Source of the DNA: Bryobacterales bacterium
GTDB taxonomy: Bacteria; Acidobacteriota; Terriglobia; Bryobacterales; Bryobacteraceae
Length of the DNA stretch: 17,681 nt
Assembly: GCA_003139735.1 (NCBI GenBank)
Contig: PLGA01000160.1
Location: 1 to 17,681, forward strand
Direction of reading: 5' to 3'
Within the stretch, counting starts at the first letter, position 1, and each line of letters opens with the position of its first letter. The translations under genes were made by a program, and so were the position numbers. Shown in pieces: positions 1 to 8,439 of this stretch. The notes under the pieces were generated by a model. It did no database searches, was not told the origin of the DNA, and saw only the letters and a program-made list of their open reading frames with translations.

Positions 1-47
1 CAACCCGCGACGACCAGGTTGAGAACGGCGGCAGTGAACAGACGCAT
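1..47 (-). CDS. 5' end of an exported protein, cut by the window edge
   Basis: Only the first 15 codons are inside the window, reading MRLFTAAVLNLVVAG. A basic residue followed by a hydrophobic run is the start of a signal peptide or membrane anchor. The start is well supported: the ATG at 47-45 is preceded by a perfect AGGAGG on the minus strand (53-58 on plus), about seven bases upstream. The gene lies 57 bases downstream of the sulfatase-like gene on the same strand, so the two may be co-transcribed. The function cannot be inferred from so few residues. Confidence 0.6.
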   Translation of the reverse strand, partial: MRLFTAAVLNLVVAG

Positions 48-104
48 AACAGGACCTCCTTATGACAGTTGCCATTGATTCTACAACCGAATGGCCGCCC
101 CTGG

Positions 105-1817
105 CTACTTCATTTTCTGTTTGAGCGCATCGAGCGCACTCCGGCATTGCTGCGCATCGGGCGCGATGCGGCAGGCGGTTTCGAGATGCTCGAGGGCTTC
201 CGGGAAGAGTTTCAGATTCTCGTCCGCGAGACCCAACTCAAAGTGGGTCACGTAATCGTCGGGCGACGCGGACAGAACCTGTTGCAGAGAGGCGCGCGCG
301 TTGGCGTAATCCCCCTGGTCCAGGTAGGCCGAGCCTAAGTCACGCCGGGCCAGAGTGTTGCCGGGGTCCTGCGCCAGAAGCTGCCGCAGCATGGAAATGG
401 CCGCGGCGCGGCGCCCGCCGGCGAGGTCGGCCTGGGCGCTCTCATACTGGTGGAACTCGGGCAGACGGTCTTTGGGATCGGGCCGCAGCCCTTCCAGACG
501 GGTGCGCGGGCCGCCGGAAAGATATCCGAGCGATTGCAGCGCGCGCGTTTCGGACGACGACCGGCTGGGAGGGGATGGATGCTGGGGGGCGTAGCGAGCC
601 AGCAATTGCATGAGCCGCCGGCGGAGCGCCTGGGCCTTGGCCGGTTCTTTGACGGCCAGGTTGACTAGCTCACGCGGGTCGGTCTGGAGATTGTAAAGTT
701 CCTGCCGCGGCGCGTCGATGTATTTGTAGGGGCCCACACGCAGACTGCGGAGCGGCGACCAGCCGAAGGAGTCGTAGGTGTGTAAGGTTTCGCTGTAGAC
801 CTCGGAGCTGGCTTGGCCGACGGCGGCGAGCCCGCCAAGCAGGCTCTTGCCTCGAAACGAAGGAGGCTCCGGCACGCGCAGGAAATCGAGAATGGTGGGC
901 GCGACGTCGATCAACCCGGCCGGTTGGCTGGCGCGCTGCGGGTAGTTCGCCGGTCCGGAGGGCCAGTGAAGGATGAGCGGGACCCATAGCGTGCTTTCAT
1001 AGATGAAGTAACCGTGCGCGGATTCGCCGTGCTGCCCGAGGCCTTCTCCATGGTCCGACAGCAGAACGACCAGCGCCCGGTCCCACCATCCCTGGTCGAC
1101 CAGGGTTTTCTTGAAGGCGCCCAGCAGCCGGTCGACGTATTCGATCTCGGCATCGTAGCCGGAGATGCCGCGCCGCCGGGCCTCGGCCTCAAGCTTATAG
1201 GGCTGGTGCAGGTCGAACAAGTGAACAAAAGCGAAGACGGGCCGATTGCGGTTCTGGGCGAGCCATTGGGTGGCCGCCCTCGTCACCAGGGACCCGTCCC
1301 GTCTGTCCCGCACGGCGTACGGGTTTTGGTTGGCGCCGAAGAACATGGAGCCGGACAGCGGAGACAACGCCTCGAACTGGAAGGGGCTGTCATAAACGTC
1401 GAAGCCCTGGTCAAGGCCCATCTGGCGTTCCAGGAAGACACAGCCCAGGAAAGCGGCGGTCTGGTAGCCCTGCCGCTTTAGGACGGACGCCAGGGTCACC
1501 GCCCCCGGAGTCACCGGCTCGGCGTTTTCTTCGATTCGGTCTTCGAAAGGGTAGGCCGAGGTGAAAAGCGAAGTGTGGGAGGGAAGGGTGAGCGGGATTT
1601 GGGAGTCGATGGAGGTAAAGAGCGTGCCATGGCTGGCGAAGGAATCGATGTTGGGCGTAGCGATCCGGCGGTATCCGTAGGCGCTTAAATGGTCGGCGCG
1701 CAGGGTGTCGATGGAAATCAGGATGACGGGAGTTGGCGGGTCCGCCGCGGCCGCGGGCGCGACTGGCAGACATAGGCAGGCAAGGGCAGGAACACAGAGG
1801 GATGCACGGAAGGCCAT
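105..1817 (-). CDS. Exported sulfatase-fold hydrolase with C-terminal TPR repeats
   Basis: This 570-residue protein begins with a signal peptide (about residues 1-25, ending in an Ala-rich cleavage region), so it should act in the periplasm. Residues about 30-400 form an alkaline phosphatase/sulfatase superfamily domain: ISIDTLRADH with metal ligand D37, and LSDHGEG with D255-H256 near the second metal site. Residues about 455-570 contain roughly three TPR repeats, suggesting protein binding. The nucleophile region reads PLTLPSHTS. Aligned with the sulfatase signature C/S-x-P-x-R, it has Thr77 where Cys or Ser is converted to formylglycine, and His81 for the Arg. It is therefore probably not a formylglycine sulfatase; a Thr nucleophile, as in phosphodiesterase or phosphoethanolamine-transferase relatives, is an inference. 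No clear ribosome binding site precedes the ATG. The fold is confident; the substrate is unknown. Confidence 0.85.
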   Translation of the reverse strand: MAFRASLCVPALACLCLPVAPAAAADPPTPVILISIDTLRADHLSAYGYRRIATPNIDSFASHGTLFTSIDSQIPLTLPSHTSLFTSAYPFEDRIEENAEPVTPGAVTLASVLKRQGYQTAAFLGCVFLERQMGLDQGFDVYDSPFQFEALSPLSGSMFFGANQNPYAVRDRRDGSLVTRAATQWLAQNRNRPVFAFVHLFDLHQPYKLEAEARRRGISGYDAEIEYVDRLLGAFKKTLVDQGWWDRALVVLLSDHGEGLGQHGESAHGYFIYESTLWVPLILHWPSGPANYPQRASQPAGLIDVAPTILDFLRVPEPPSFRGKSLLGGLAAVGQASSEVYSETLHTYDSFGWSPLRSLRVGPYKYIDAPRQELYNLQTDPRELVNLAVKEPAKAQALRRRLMQLLARYAPQHPSPPSRSSSETRALQSLGYLSGGPRTRLEGLRPDPKDRLPEFHQYESAQADLAGGRRAAAISMLRQLLAQDPGNTLARRDLGSAYLDQGDYANARASLQQVLSASPDDYVTHFELGLADENLKLFPEALEHLETACRIAPDAQQCRSALDALKQKMK

Positions 1818-1893
1818 CGGTTGCTACGAATCGATTGTAGCGTGGGGGCGGCGCGCCGGGCCGGGCTGGCGCCCGAACCCACGTTGGAAGGCG

Positions 1894-2724
1894 CTAGTGT
1901 GCGGTGGGGAGTTTGTCGACGCTATCGACGACGATCACGTCCAGGGGGACGTCGGCGACCTTATCAAGGCGGAGGCCGAGCTGCTTCTGGATAGCGGTGA
2001 AGATGTTGGGCAGGTCGCCCTGGGGTTCGCTCGCAACGGGCGGCGATGAGGCATCGGAATCGGCGCGGGGCGGCAACAGCACGGCCAAGTTTGCCATGCC
2101 TGCGTTGTAATACTCCAGGATGAAGGTGTACTTTCCGGTGAGGCCGGTCTTATCGACCACACGCGGCTGGAGAAAGCCATCCGTTACGCTCTTGCCCTGT
2201 GAGCTGCCGATTATGAACCCGAGGTTCGATACGAACTGCGCCATGGTCCGTTCCTGATACTTGGTCCGCGTCTGGCCGCCCCGGCTGCTTTGAGTCGTCA
2301 TCTGCGGGCCCGGGGGGAGGTTGGGGAAGCCATCTGCGCCCCGCGGACCGTTCAGCATTGCCCGCATATCGACGGGCGCATTGGGATCGACGTTCGGAGT
2401 TGGGGTGACTTCCTTGAACTTCGGACCGCCTTTGTCCACCACGACGTCGTAGCCAGGGAAATGGCAAAATCCCGGAGCCAAGCCGGCCCCGATATCTGAT
2501 CCGTACCCACGTCAAAAGCTCTGGTCAGGAGGGTGAGCATGCCGGCGCGCGGGGCTCGGAACCGGCCTGGGTCATTCGTACCGGGGCCTCCGGTGATGGT
2601 GTTGGATTGCCCCGCGTTGGCGGCGGCGAGCTTCACCGATGCGACGTCGAAGGTGGGTCCCGTCGGCGGAGATCGCAAGGCCCGACGCGAGGATAGCCAA
2701 GCTAAAAAGGCCTGAAAGGCGCAT
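1894..2724 (-). pseudogene. Broken DUF3738/TIGR03435-family exported protein
   Basis: Three pieces of one family lie in order on the minus strand. An ATG at 2724-2722 with a good AGGAGG (2729-2734) opens a signal peptide MRLSGLFSLAILASGLAISA, but that frame hits TGA at 2574-2572. The family core (FDVASVK, GGPGTNDPGRF, QISGPAWL) is in another frame, about 2670-2480. The C-terminal part (FPGYDVVVDKGGPK, VVDKTGLTGKYTF, IFTAIQKQLGL, VIVVDSVDKLPT) returns to the first frame and ends at 1894. From memory of the family, about 40 residues expected between GPAWL and FPGYDVVV are missing. I infer an early frameshift plus an internal deletion with frameshift near 2480. Clustered assembly errors are the alternative. 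DUF3738 proteins are abundant in Solibacter-like Acidobacteriota and have no established function. Confidence 0.75.
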
Positions 2725-2728
2725 AGCA

Positions 2729-2734
2729 CCTCCT
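2729..2734 (-). promoter_or_regulatory. Ribosome binding site of the broken DUF3738 gene
   Basis: AGGAGG on the minus strand lies four bases before the ATG at 2724-2722. It fixes the original start and shows that the signal-peptide frame, not the frame of the conserved core, was the initiation frame. Confidence 0.6.
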
Positions 2735-2773
2735 GCGGGTTATAGTACTCCGAATCGCGGATAATGGGGTGAG

Positions 2774-4168
2774 ATGCGGATGCGCGATCACTTGGGGATG
2801 GGGACGGCTGCAACGGCCCTTTTGCTGCTCGTTTCGGGGTTGGTATCCGTTCGGCCTGCCGTGGCCCAAAGCGGCGCGATCCAGGGAGTGGTGAAGGACG
2901 GCTCGGGGTCGGTAGTGGCGGGCGCGATTGTCACGTTGGACACGGCCGCCGGCGCGGGCCAGCGTACGACGGTCTCGGACGATGCGGGAGCGTTCCACTT
3001 TTCCGCGGTGGAGGCGGGAAACTACAAGGTCACGATCACGGCCGGTGGATTCGCGGTTTGGACGGCGGCATACGTGGCGGCGGGATCGGGCGAAAGCCAA
3101 CCGCCGGTCAACGCCGTGCTGCAGGTGGCGCCGGAATCGTCCACGGTGGATGTGACGCCGCCGACCAAGGAGGTGGCGGCGGAGCAACTGAAAACCGAGG
3201 AGAAGCAGCGCGTGCTGGGGGTGTTTCCGCACTACCTGGTGACGTACGACCCGCACCCGGCGCCGCTCGACGCCCGGCAGAAGTTTCAGCTTGGATGGAA
3301 GACCATCGTGGATCCGGTGACGTTCGTGACGACGGGGATCGCGGCGGGAATCCAGCAGGGGCGTAACAATTACCCGGATTTCGGGCAGGGCGTGGAAGGG
3401 TATGCGAAGCGTTATGGGGCGCTCTACGCGAACCATGTCAGCGGGGCGATGATTCACCATGTGGTATTGTAGGCGGTCTTTCACCAGGACCCCCGCTACT
3501 ATTACAAGGGCACGGGGAGTTTCGGCTCGCGGTTACTGTATGCCATCGGGACGGCATTCGTTTGCAAGGGGGATAACGGGCTGTGGCAGCCGGACTATTC
3601 CGATGTGATCGGCGGCGCGGCCGCGAGCCAGATATCGAGGCTGTACTATCCTTACACGTCGCGGCCGTATCTGCGGGCTTGGCATGACGTGCTGTTGGGA
3701 TTCGGCGGCCGGGCGGAAGACCATCTGATGGAGCAGTTCATCCTGTCCCATATCACGACCCATGCGCGAAGAGCCGCGGCGGCGCCTCAGCCGATTCTGC
3801 GGGAGGGAGCGGCGGTATCGCTCATTTCGGTGGAAGACTTGAGCGCGAAGAAGGCGGGCGACGCGGGACCGATCGACTTTGTACTTGCCAGCGATTTACA
3901 GGTGGACGGCGTGACGGTAGCCAAGGTGGGCGCGGAAGCGTCGGGGCGGGTAACTTACGCCAGCGAGACAGGCGGGGATGGCGAGGCGATGCGCGTGGGA
4001 CTGGAGCGCGTCAGGCTGAAGGTGGGCAACACCGACATTCCGCTCAGGAGCACGCAGGTACGAGGGGGCGGCGGCGGCCCGCAGTACCACAGGCTGGAAG
4101 GGTCGGGGCGGATCGCGATCGAACTGTACGTGGCGCAGGATTACATGCTGCCGGCGGCGCGGCGATGA
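2774..4168 (+). pseudogene. Carboxypeptidase-regulatory-domain exported protein split by one amber codon
   Basis: The reading frame from ATG 2774 to TGA 4168 (464 codons plus terminal stop) is open except for one TAG at 3470-3472, about codon 233. Residues about 1-33 are a signal peptide ending AVA-QSG. Residues about 35-110 (IQGVVKDGSGSVVAGAIVTL through AGNYKVTITAGGF) are a carboxypeptidase-regulatory/CNA-B-like beta sandwich. The segment about 150-330, on both sides of the TAG, reads as one continuous domain (VSGAMIHHVVL, stop, AVFHQDPRYYYKGTGS, then YAIGTAFVCKGDNG). The last 125 residues form a beta-rich tail. There is no frame change and no decay elsewhere, so this is a recent nonsense mutation, a base-call error, or less likely read-through or restart (GTG at 3605). 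It is divergent from the broken DUF3738 gene, with 49 bases between starts. The function is unknown; an envelope role is likely. Confidence 0.7.
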
Positions 4169-4203
4169 AAAGGGAAGAGACGCACTTTGGGGTTCGGCAA
4201 TAA

Positions 4204-5142
4204 ATGCGTCCGTCCCCTTTTTCAGTTCCGATTCAGGTTGAAGGGCTGAGGAAGAACTACGGCGAAGTCGCGGCGGTCAGGGGCATCGATTTCGAGGTGC
4301 ACGCCGGCGAGGTGTTTGGGCTGCTCGGACCGAACGGCGCAGGGAAGACGACCACGGTCGAGATTCTGGAAGGACTGCGGGCGCGGTCGGGCGGGCGCGT
4401 CAGCGTGCTGGGGTGCGATCCCGAGGTGCAGACGCGCGCGTTGAAGGACCGCATCGGGGTCTGCCTGCAAGCCACGCGATTGCAGGACAAGATCAAAGTC
4501 CGGGAGGCCATGGAACTATTCGCGGCGCTGTACACGCGCACCGTGGATAGCGCGCAACTGCTAAAGCGGCTACAGCTTTGGGAGAAGCGCGAGGCGCAGT
4601 ACGCGACGCTTTCGGGCGGCCAGAAGCAGCGGCTGGCGCTGGCGCTGGCGTTGCTGAACGATCCGCAGACGCTGTTCCTGGACGAGCCGTCGACGGGCCT
4701 CGATCCACAGGCGCGGCTGGAGATCCGCGATCTGGTAATGGATCTACGGCGCGAGCAGCGCACCATCCTGCTCACCACGCATTACATCGAGGAGGCGGAG
4801 AAGCTTTGCGACCGCGTGGCGATTGTGGACGAGGGTCGGATTATCGCCATGGGCACGCCGCGGGAGATTCAGGACCGGGCGGCGGGGGAATCGACGATCG
4901 AGATCGAATGCGCGGCGCCGCTCGATGGAGCCGCGCTGCCGGCGTGGCGCGATGCGGACAAGGTATCGCTCGACGAGGGGCGAACGCGCGTTTCGGTGGT
5001 TTCGCGGCGGCCGGCTCGCTCGATGGTGGACATGATGAAGTGGCTCGATGAAAAGGGCATCGAACTGGCGGATATACGCATCAGGCGGCCGTCGCTTGAG
5101 GACGCCTTCATCGAACTCACGGGAAAGAGCCTGCGCGAATGA
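4204..5142 (+). CDS. ABC-2 type exporter, ATP-binding subunit
   Basis: This 312-residue cytoplasmic ATPase is of the drug/lipid/polysaccharide exporter class (NatA/DrrA/CcmA-like). All nucleotide-binding motifs are present: Walker A GPNGAGKTT (42-50), Q-loop Gln88, signature LSGGQKQR (135-142), Walker B LFLDEP (156-161) and the H-loop His192 in TTHYIEEAE. Residues after about 225 form the C-terminal extension common in this class. The stop overlaps the permease start (ATGA, 5139-5142), so the two are translationally coupled and should form one transporter. No strong ribosome binding site precedes the ATG. It lies 35 bases after the amber-split gene and could share its transcript. The substrate cannot be read from sequence. 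Confidence 0.93.
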   Translation: MRPSPFSVPIQVEGLRKNYGEVAAVRGIDFEVHAGEVFGLLGPNGAGKTTTVEILEGLRARSGGRVSVLGCDPEVQTRALKDRIGVCLQATRLQDKIKVREAMELFAALYTRTVDSAQLLKRLQLWEKREAQYATLSGGQKQRLALALALLNDPQTLFLDEPSTGLDPQARLEIRDLVMDLRREQRTILLTTHYIEEAEKLCDRVAIVDEGRIIAMGTPREIQDRAAGESTIEIECAAPLDGAALPAWRDADKVSLDEGRTRVSVVSRRPARSMVDMMKWLDEKGIELADIRIRRPSLEDAFIELTGKSLRE

Positions 5143-7337
5143 GAGCCTACCTCGCCCTGTTCCGTAGCAACATGCGGCTGACCCTGCGGGACCGCTCGGT
5201 GCTGTTCTTCAATTACGTCTTTCCGCTGATCTTCTTCTTCGCATTCGGCGGGTTAATCGGCAGCGCGTCGGGGAACGGGATTTCGTTCATCGTGGGGATG
5301 GTTCTCACGATGGGGATCCTGGGCAATGGGCTTTGGGGCGCGGGCATGCGCGCGGTACAGGACCGGGAGGCGAACATTTTGCGCCGCTTCAAAGTGACGC
5401 CCATCTCGCCGGTTCCCATTCTGACGGCGTCCATGGCGGCGGGATGGCTGCTGTATCTGCCAATTGTGGCGCTGCTGATCGCGGTGGCGCATTTCGGCTA
5501 CGGCATGCCGATACCGCGGCAGTGGTTCTCGCTGCTGCTGATGGTCTCGCTGGGGGTGTGCGCGATGCGCGCCATCGGGTTGATCCTGGCGGCGGTCACC
5601 AACACCATGCAAGAGGCGATGATTCTGACGCAATTGTTCTACCTGCCGATGCTGATTTTGAGCGGGGCCACGATTCCGGCGGCCATGCTTCCCAAATGGG
5701 TGCAGACGCTGGCGGAATTCATGCCGTCTTCGTATATGGTCACGGGCTTCCAGGGCATCTTCTTCCGGAATCAATCGATCCTGGATAACGGTGCGGCCGT
5801 GGCGGCGCTGCTGACGACGATGGTGCTGGGGACTTTCATCGCGGCCAAGCTTTTCCGCTGGGAAAAGGAAGACAAGATCGCTCCCCGCAACAAGCTGTGG
5901 GTGCTGGCGGTGTTGGGGCCGTTCCTCATCATGGGCAGCTACCGGGCGTTTACCAAGGAACACCTGGGGCAGAATCAGGGGTTTTACCGCGATCTGGAAC
6001 GGTCCGGAGCGTTCCTGATACGCGACGCGCGCATTTTCACGGGTGACGGCAAGACCATCGAGAGCGGCTCGGTGCTGGTGCGGGACGGGAAGATCGCGGA
6101 GATCTATGAAGGAACGGAGCCGGATGCGGAGACGCTCAAGGCCGAGTTGGTGGAGGGCGCCGGCAAGACGCTGCTGCCGGGGCTGATCGACGTTCACGTA
6201 CACCTGACGCCGCTGGGGGGAATCTCGCCGGACAGCGGAGATTACCAACCCTCGAAATCCATGCCGCGGGCGGCGGCGGCGCTGCTTTATAGCGGCGTGA
6301 CGGCGGCGCGTAGCGCGGGGGACCCGGCGGAGGGCGCGCTGAAACTGCGCTCGGAGATTGGAAGCGGGGCCAAATTGGGGGCCCAGCTTTTCGTATGCGG
6401 TCCCCTGTTCACGGCCGACCCGGCGCGGGGCACGGAATTCCTGGAGTTGCTGCCTGGGAAGGTTGGAATCGGGCTGCTGCCCCAGTTGGTACGGACCCCC
6501 AAGACTCCCGAGGATGCCCGCAGGGAGGTGCGCGGCTTGAAAAAGGCCGGCGTGGACGGTGTGGCGGCCATGCTGGAGGATGGCTGGGGCGAGGGCGCGG
6601 TTTCCGACCGGCTGGACCTGCTGCTGGCGCGCTCGGTGGCCGAAGAGGCGCGCGCGCAGCATTTGCCGGTGGCCATCCACACGGGAAGCGCCGTGGACGT
6701 AGCCGACGCGGTGGAAATCGGCGCCACGTCCATTGAGGGCGGCTCCTGGCGCGACGCGCTGCCCGGCACGCTGCTCGACCGTATGGCCAAACAAGGCGTC
6801 TATTATGACCCCATGCTCTCCGTGGCGGAGGCGTACGGGCGCTATTACGGCGGAAACTCCGAGGGTCTGAGCAATTCGCTGGTGGAGCAGGCTGTGGCGC
6901 CTGGAGTGCTGGCGGCCACGCGGGCTTTGGTGGGATCGGGAAAGTCCACCGATCCGAGCAGGGCGGCGCAGTTCGAGCAGGCGCTGGTGCAGGCGCGGTC
7001 GAACCTGCTCAGTGTCTGGGCCGCCGGCATTCCGCTGGTTATGGGTACGGACGCTGGCTATCCGCTGGTATTCCACGGGCCGTCGCTGCACCGTGAGTTA
7101 CAGCTCTGGGTGCAGGCCGGCATCCCCGCGGCGGTGGCGCTCGAAGCGGCGACCGGGAACGCGGCGAAGCTGCTCGGCGCCGGTAACCGGATCGGCAGTA
7201 TCCGCAAGGGCCTGGACGCGGATTTCCTGCTGGTGGACGGCAACCCGCTGGAGGACATCACGGCCACGGAGCGAATCTCGCTGATCGTTTTCAAAGGGGA
7301 ACGGCTGCGGCGGGCGGGGCTGTTCGATCAGAAGTAA
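5139..7337 (+). CDS. Fusion protein: ABC-2 permease plus amidohydrolase-like domain
   Basis: One uninterrupted 732-residue frame joins two families. Residues 1-245 are an ABC-2 permease with six predicted membrane helices (about 22-40, 48-68, 93-118, 128-153, 162-183, 217-236). A seventh helix at about 253-268 follows the basic stretch KLFRWEKEDKIAPRNK, which should be cytoplasmic, so the rest faces the periplasm. Residues about 285-728 are an amidohydrolase domain of the imidazolonepropionase-like group: FLIRDARIFTGDG, LLPGLIDVHVHL (H353, H355), His514 in VAIHTGS, Asp638 in MGTDAGYP and the closing ADFLLVDGNPLEDI. The usual carboxylated Lys position appears to be Ala476, and the His of the SIEHG motif is Gly534, so the metal site is incomplete. 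It is translationally coupled to the ATPase. Helix seven may be the old anchor of a once separate exported amidohydrolase. A lost stop codon or assembly error remains possible. Confidence 0.85.
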   Translation: MRAYLALFRSNMRLTLRDRSVLFFNYVFPLIFFFAFGGLIGSASGNGISFIVGMVLTMGILGNGLWGAGMRAVQDREANILRRFKVTPISPVPILTASMAAGWLLYLPIVALLIAVAHFGYGMPIPRQWFSLLLMVSLGVCAMRAIGLILAAVTNTMQEAMILTQLFYLPMLILSGATIPAAMLPKWVQTLAEFMPSSYMVTGFQGIFFRNQSILDNGAAVAALLTTMVLGTFIAAKLFRWEKEDKIAPRNKLWVLAVLGPFLIMGSYRAFTKEHLGQNQGFYRDLERSGAFLIRDARIFTGDGKTIESGSVLVRDGKIAEIYEGTEPDAETLKAELVEGAGKTLLPGLIDVHVHLTPLGGISPDSGDYQPSKSMPRAAAALLYSGVTAARSAGDPAEGALKLRSEIGSGAKLGAQLFVCGPLFTADPARGTEFLELLPGKVGIGLLPQLVRTPKTPEDARREVRGLKKAGVDGVAAMLEDGWGEGAVSDRLDLLLARSVAEEARAQHLPVAIHTGSAVDVADAVEIGATSIEGGSWRDALPGTLLDRMAKQGVYYDPMLSVAEAYGRYYGGNSEGLSNSLVEQAVAPGVLAATRALVGSGKSTDPSRAAQFEQALVQARSNLLSVWAAGIPLVMGTDAGYPLVFHGPSLHRELQLWVQAGIPAAVALEAATGNAAKLLGAGNRIGSIRKGLDADFLLVDGNPLEDITATERISLIVFKGERLRRAGLFDQK

Positions 7338-7340
7338 GCG

Positions 7341-7378
7341 ACCGCTCTCTGACGGGGCGCCCCCTGGGCCCGGCTCGG
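7341..7378. repeat. 38-bp intergenic direct repeat, copy 1
   Basis: This copy starts three bases after the fusion-gene stop and precedes the GGDEF-like gene. It matches 8440-8477 in the same orientation at 36 of 38 bases; the differences are at repeat positions 11 and 13. It contains the perfect palindrome GGGGCGCCCC followed by CTGGGCCCGGCTCGG. It may be a dispersed intergenic element, and the GC palindrome could also affect transcript ends, but no U-tract follows. Confidence 0.85.
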
Positions 7379-7434
7379 AACCGCGAAACAACTTGAGAAT
7401 CGGCCGATAAGATCACCAACGGGAGCGCAAGCGT

Positions 7435-8430
7435 GTGATCTCCATAGGACAATCCGTCAAGGATCTGGAGCGGTCGGAACGGTTGAGGCAGACCACCTTC
7501 GATTGCTATGTGGCGGCGATTCAGGATGCGGCGCATTACGCCATCGAGCTGGAAGCGGCGACGACGGGGGCTTACCGGCGACATCTGGAAACGCTGGCGG
7601 TCGAAGTGTCAGCCACGGATGCGGCTAGTCTGAGCGAGAGCCGCGGCACATTTCGCGGGCTGCTTCGCGATTATCGCGACAAAGCGGCCCGGTTTATCGG
7701 GAATCTGCGGGAAGAACTGGCCAACGGCGCGCGGGCGCTGGAGGAGATTCTAGGGAGCCTGACGCGGAGCGACGGCGACCATGAAGTGCGGCTACGCGCG
7801 TCGATCGAGCGGCTGCGCGAGATTTCCGACTCGCCGGCTGGAGCCGGAGTACGGGACGCGGTGCTGGCGACGTCGGAATCCATCGGACGGAGCGTGGAGG
7901 AGATGCGGAAGCAGCACGATCTCTCCATCGCGCAGTCCCAGATGGAGATTCACATGCTGCATAAGCGCATCGACGGGCTGGAGATGGCGGCGATGGTCGA
8001 CAGCATGAGCAAGCTCTTCACGCGCGCGGAGATGGAGGAGCGTATCCGCGCGGCCCCGGCGGAGTGGTATGCGCTTCTGTTGATTCGGGCGACGGGGGTG
8101 CGCGCGGCGGAGGTGCGTTTCGGCGCGGCGGCGGCAGGCGAAGTTGCGGCGTCCCTCGGCAAGCGGCTGCGGAACAGCCTGCCCGCGGACGCCACATTGG
8201 GACGCTGGGGACCCGAGGAGTTTGTCGCCAAGGTTGGCTTGGCGAAGCGAGAGGCGTTCACGGCCTCCAAATGGGTCGCGGAGAACCTCTCGGGAGCGTA
8301 CTCCTGCCTGCTGGACGGAAGGACCGTGCGGCCGTCGATTCAGGTCAGCGTGGCCGTGGTGGACCGGGAGCCCGGCGAACCGCCGCAGCGCACGTGCGCG
8401 CGCATCGCGGAGTTCTTCGGGAACAAGTGA
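7435..8430 (+). CDS. Coiled-coil protein with a degenerate GGDEF domain
   Basis: This 331-residue protein has no signal peptide or membrane helix. Residues about 1-185 are helical and charged, with coiled-coil character (for example SIGRSVEEMRKQHDL and MEIHMLHKRIDGLEM). Residues about 186-331 align with a GGDEF domain: VDSMSKLFTRAEMEE stands for the DxLTGLxNRxxFE start (D189), ALLLIRATG for the metal-binding strand and RWGPEEF (residues 257-263) for RxGGDEF. The second Gly is Pro260, the metal Asp residues of the strand are absent, and no RxxD inhibitory site is present at the expected position. It is probably not an active diguanylate cyclase; a ligand-binding or scaffolding role is inferred. 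The start is GTG at 7435 with GGGAG about nine bases upstream. It stands alone, bracketed by the 38-bp repeats. Confidence 0.75.
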   Translation: MISIGQSVKDLERSERLRQTTFDCYVAAIQDAAHYAIELEAATTGAYRRHLETLAVEVSATDAASLSESRGTFRGLLRDYRDKAARFIGNLREELANGARALEEILGSLTRSDGDHEVRLRASIERLREISDSPAGAGVRDAVLATSESIGRSVEEMRKQHDLSIAQSQMEIHMLHKRIDGLEMAAMVDSMSKLFTRAEMEERIRAAPAEWYALLLIRATGVRAAEVRFGAAAAGEVAASLGKRLRNSLPADATLGRWGPEEFVAKVGLAKREAFTASKWVAENLSGAYSCLLDGRTVRPSIQVSVAVVDREPGEPPQRTCARIAEFFGNK

Positions 8431-8439
8431 CGCGCGGCA

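Noticed and set aside
3605..4168. The part after the amber codon as an independent gene starting at GTG 3605
   Set aside because: The frame is the same as the upstream part, domain continuity spans the stop, and no ribosome binding site precedes the GTG, so a split single gene is simpler.
5253..7091. A 612-codon minus-strand open frame
   Set aside because: It is a high-GC shadow of the permease-amidohydrolase gene, rich in Arg/His/Gln and without domain motifs or a ribosome binding site.
7393..7413. TTGAGA and TAAGAT as a promoter before the GGDEF-like gene
   Set aside because: The spacing is only about nine bases, far from the usual 16-18, so it is not a credible promoter.
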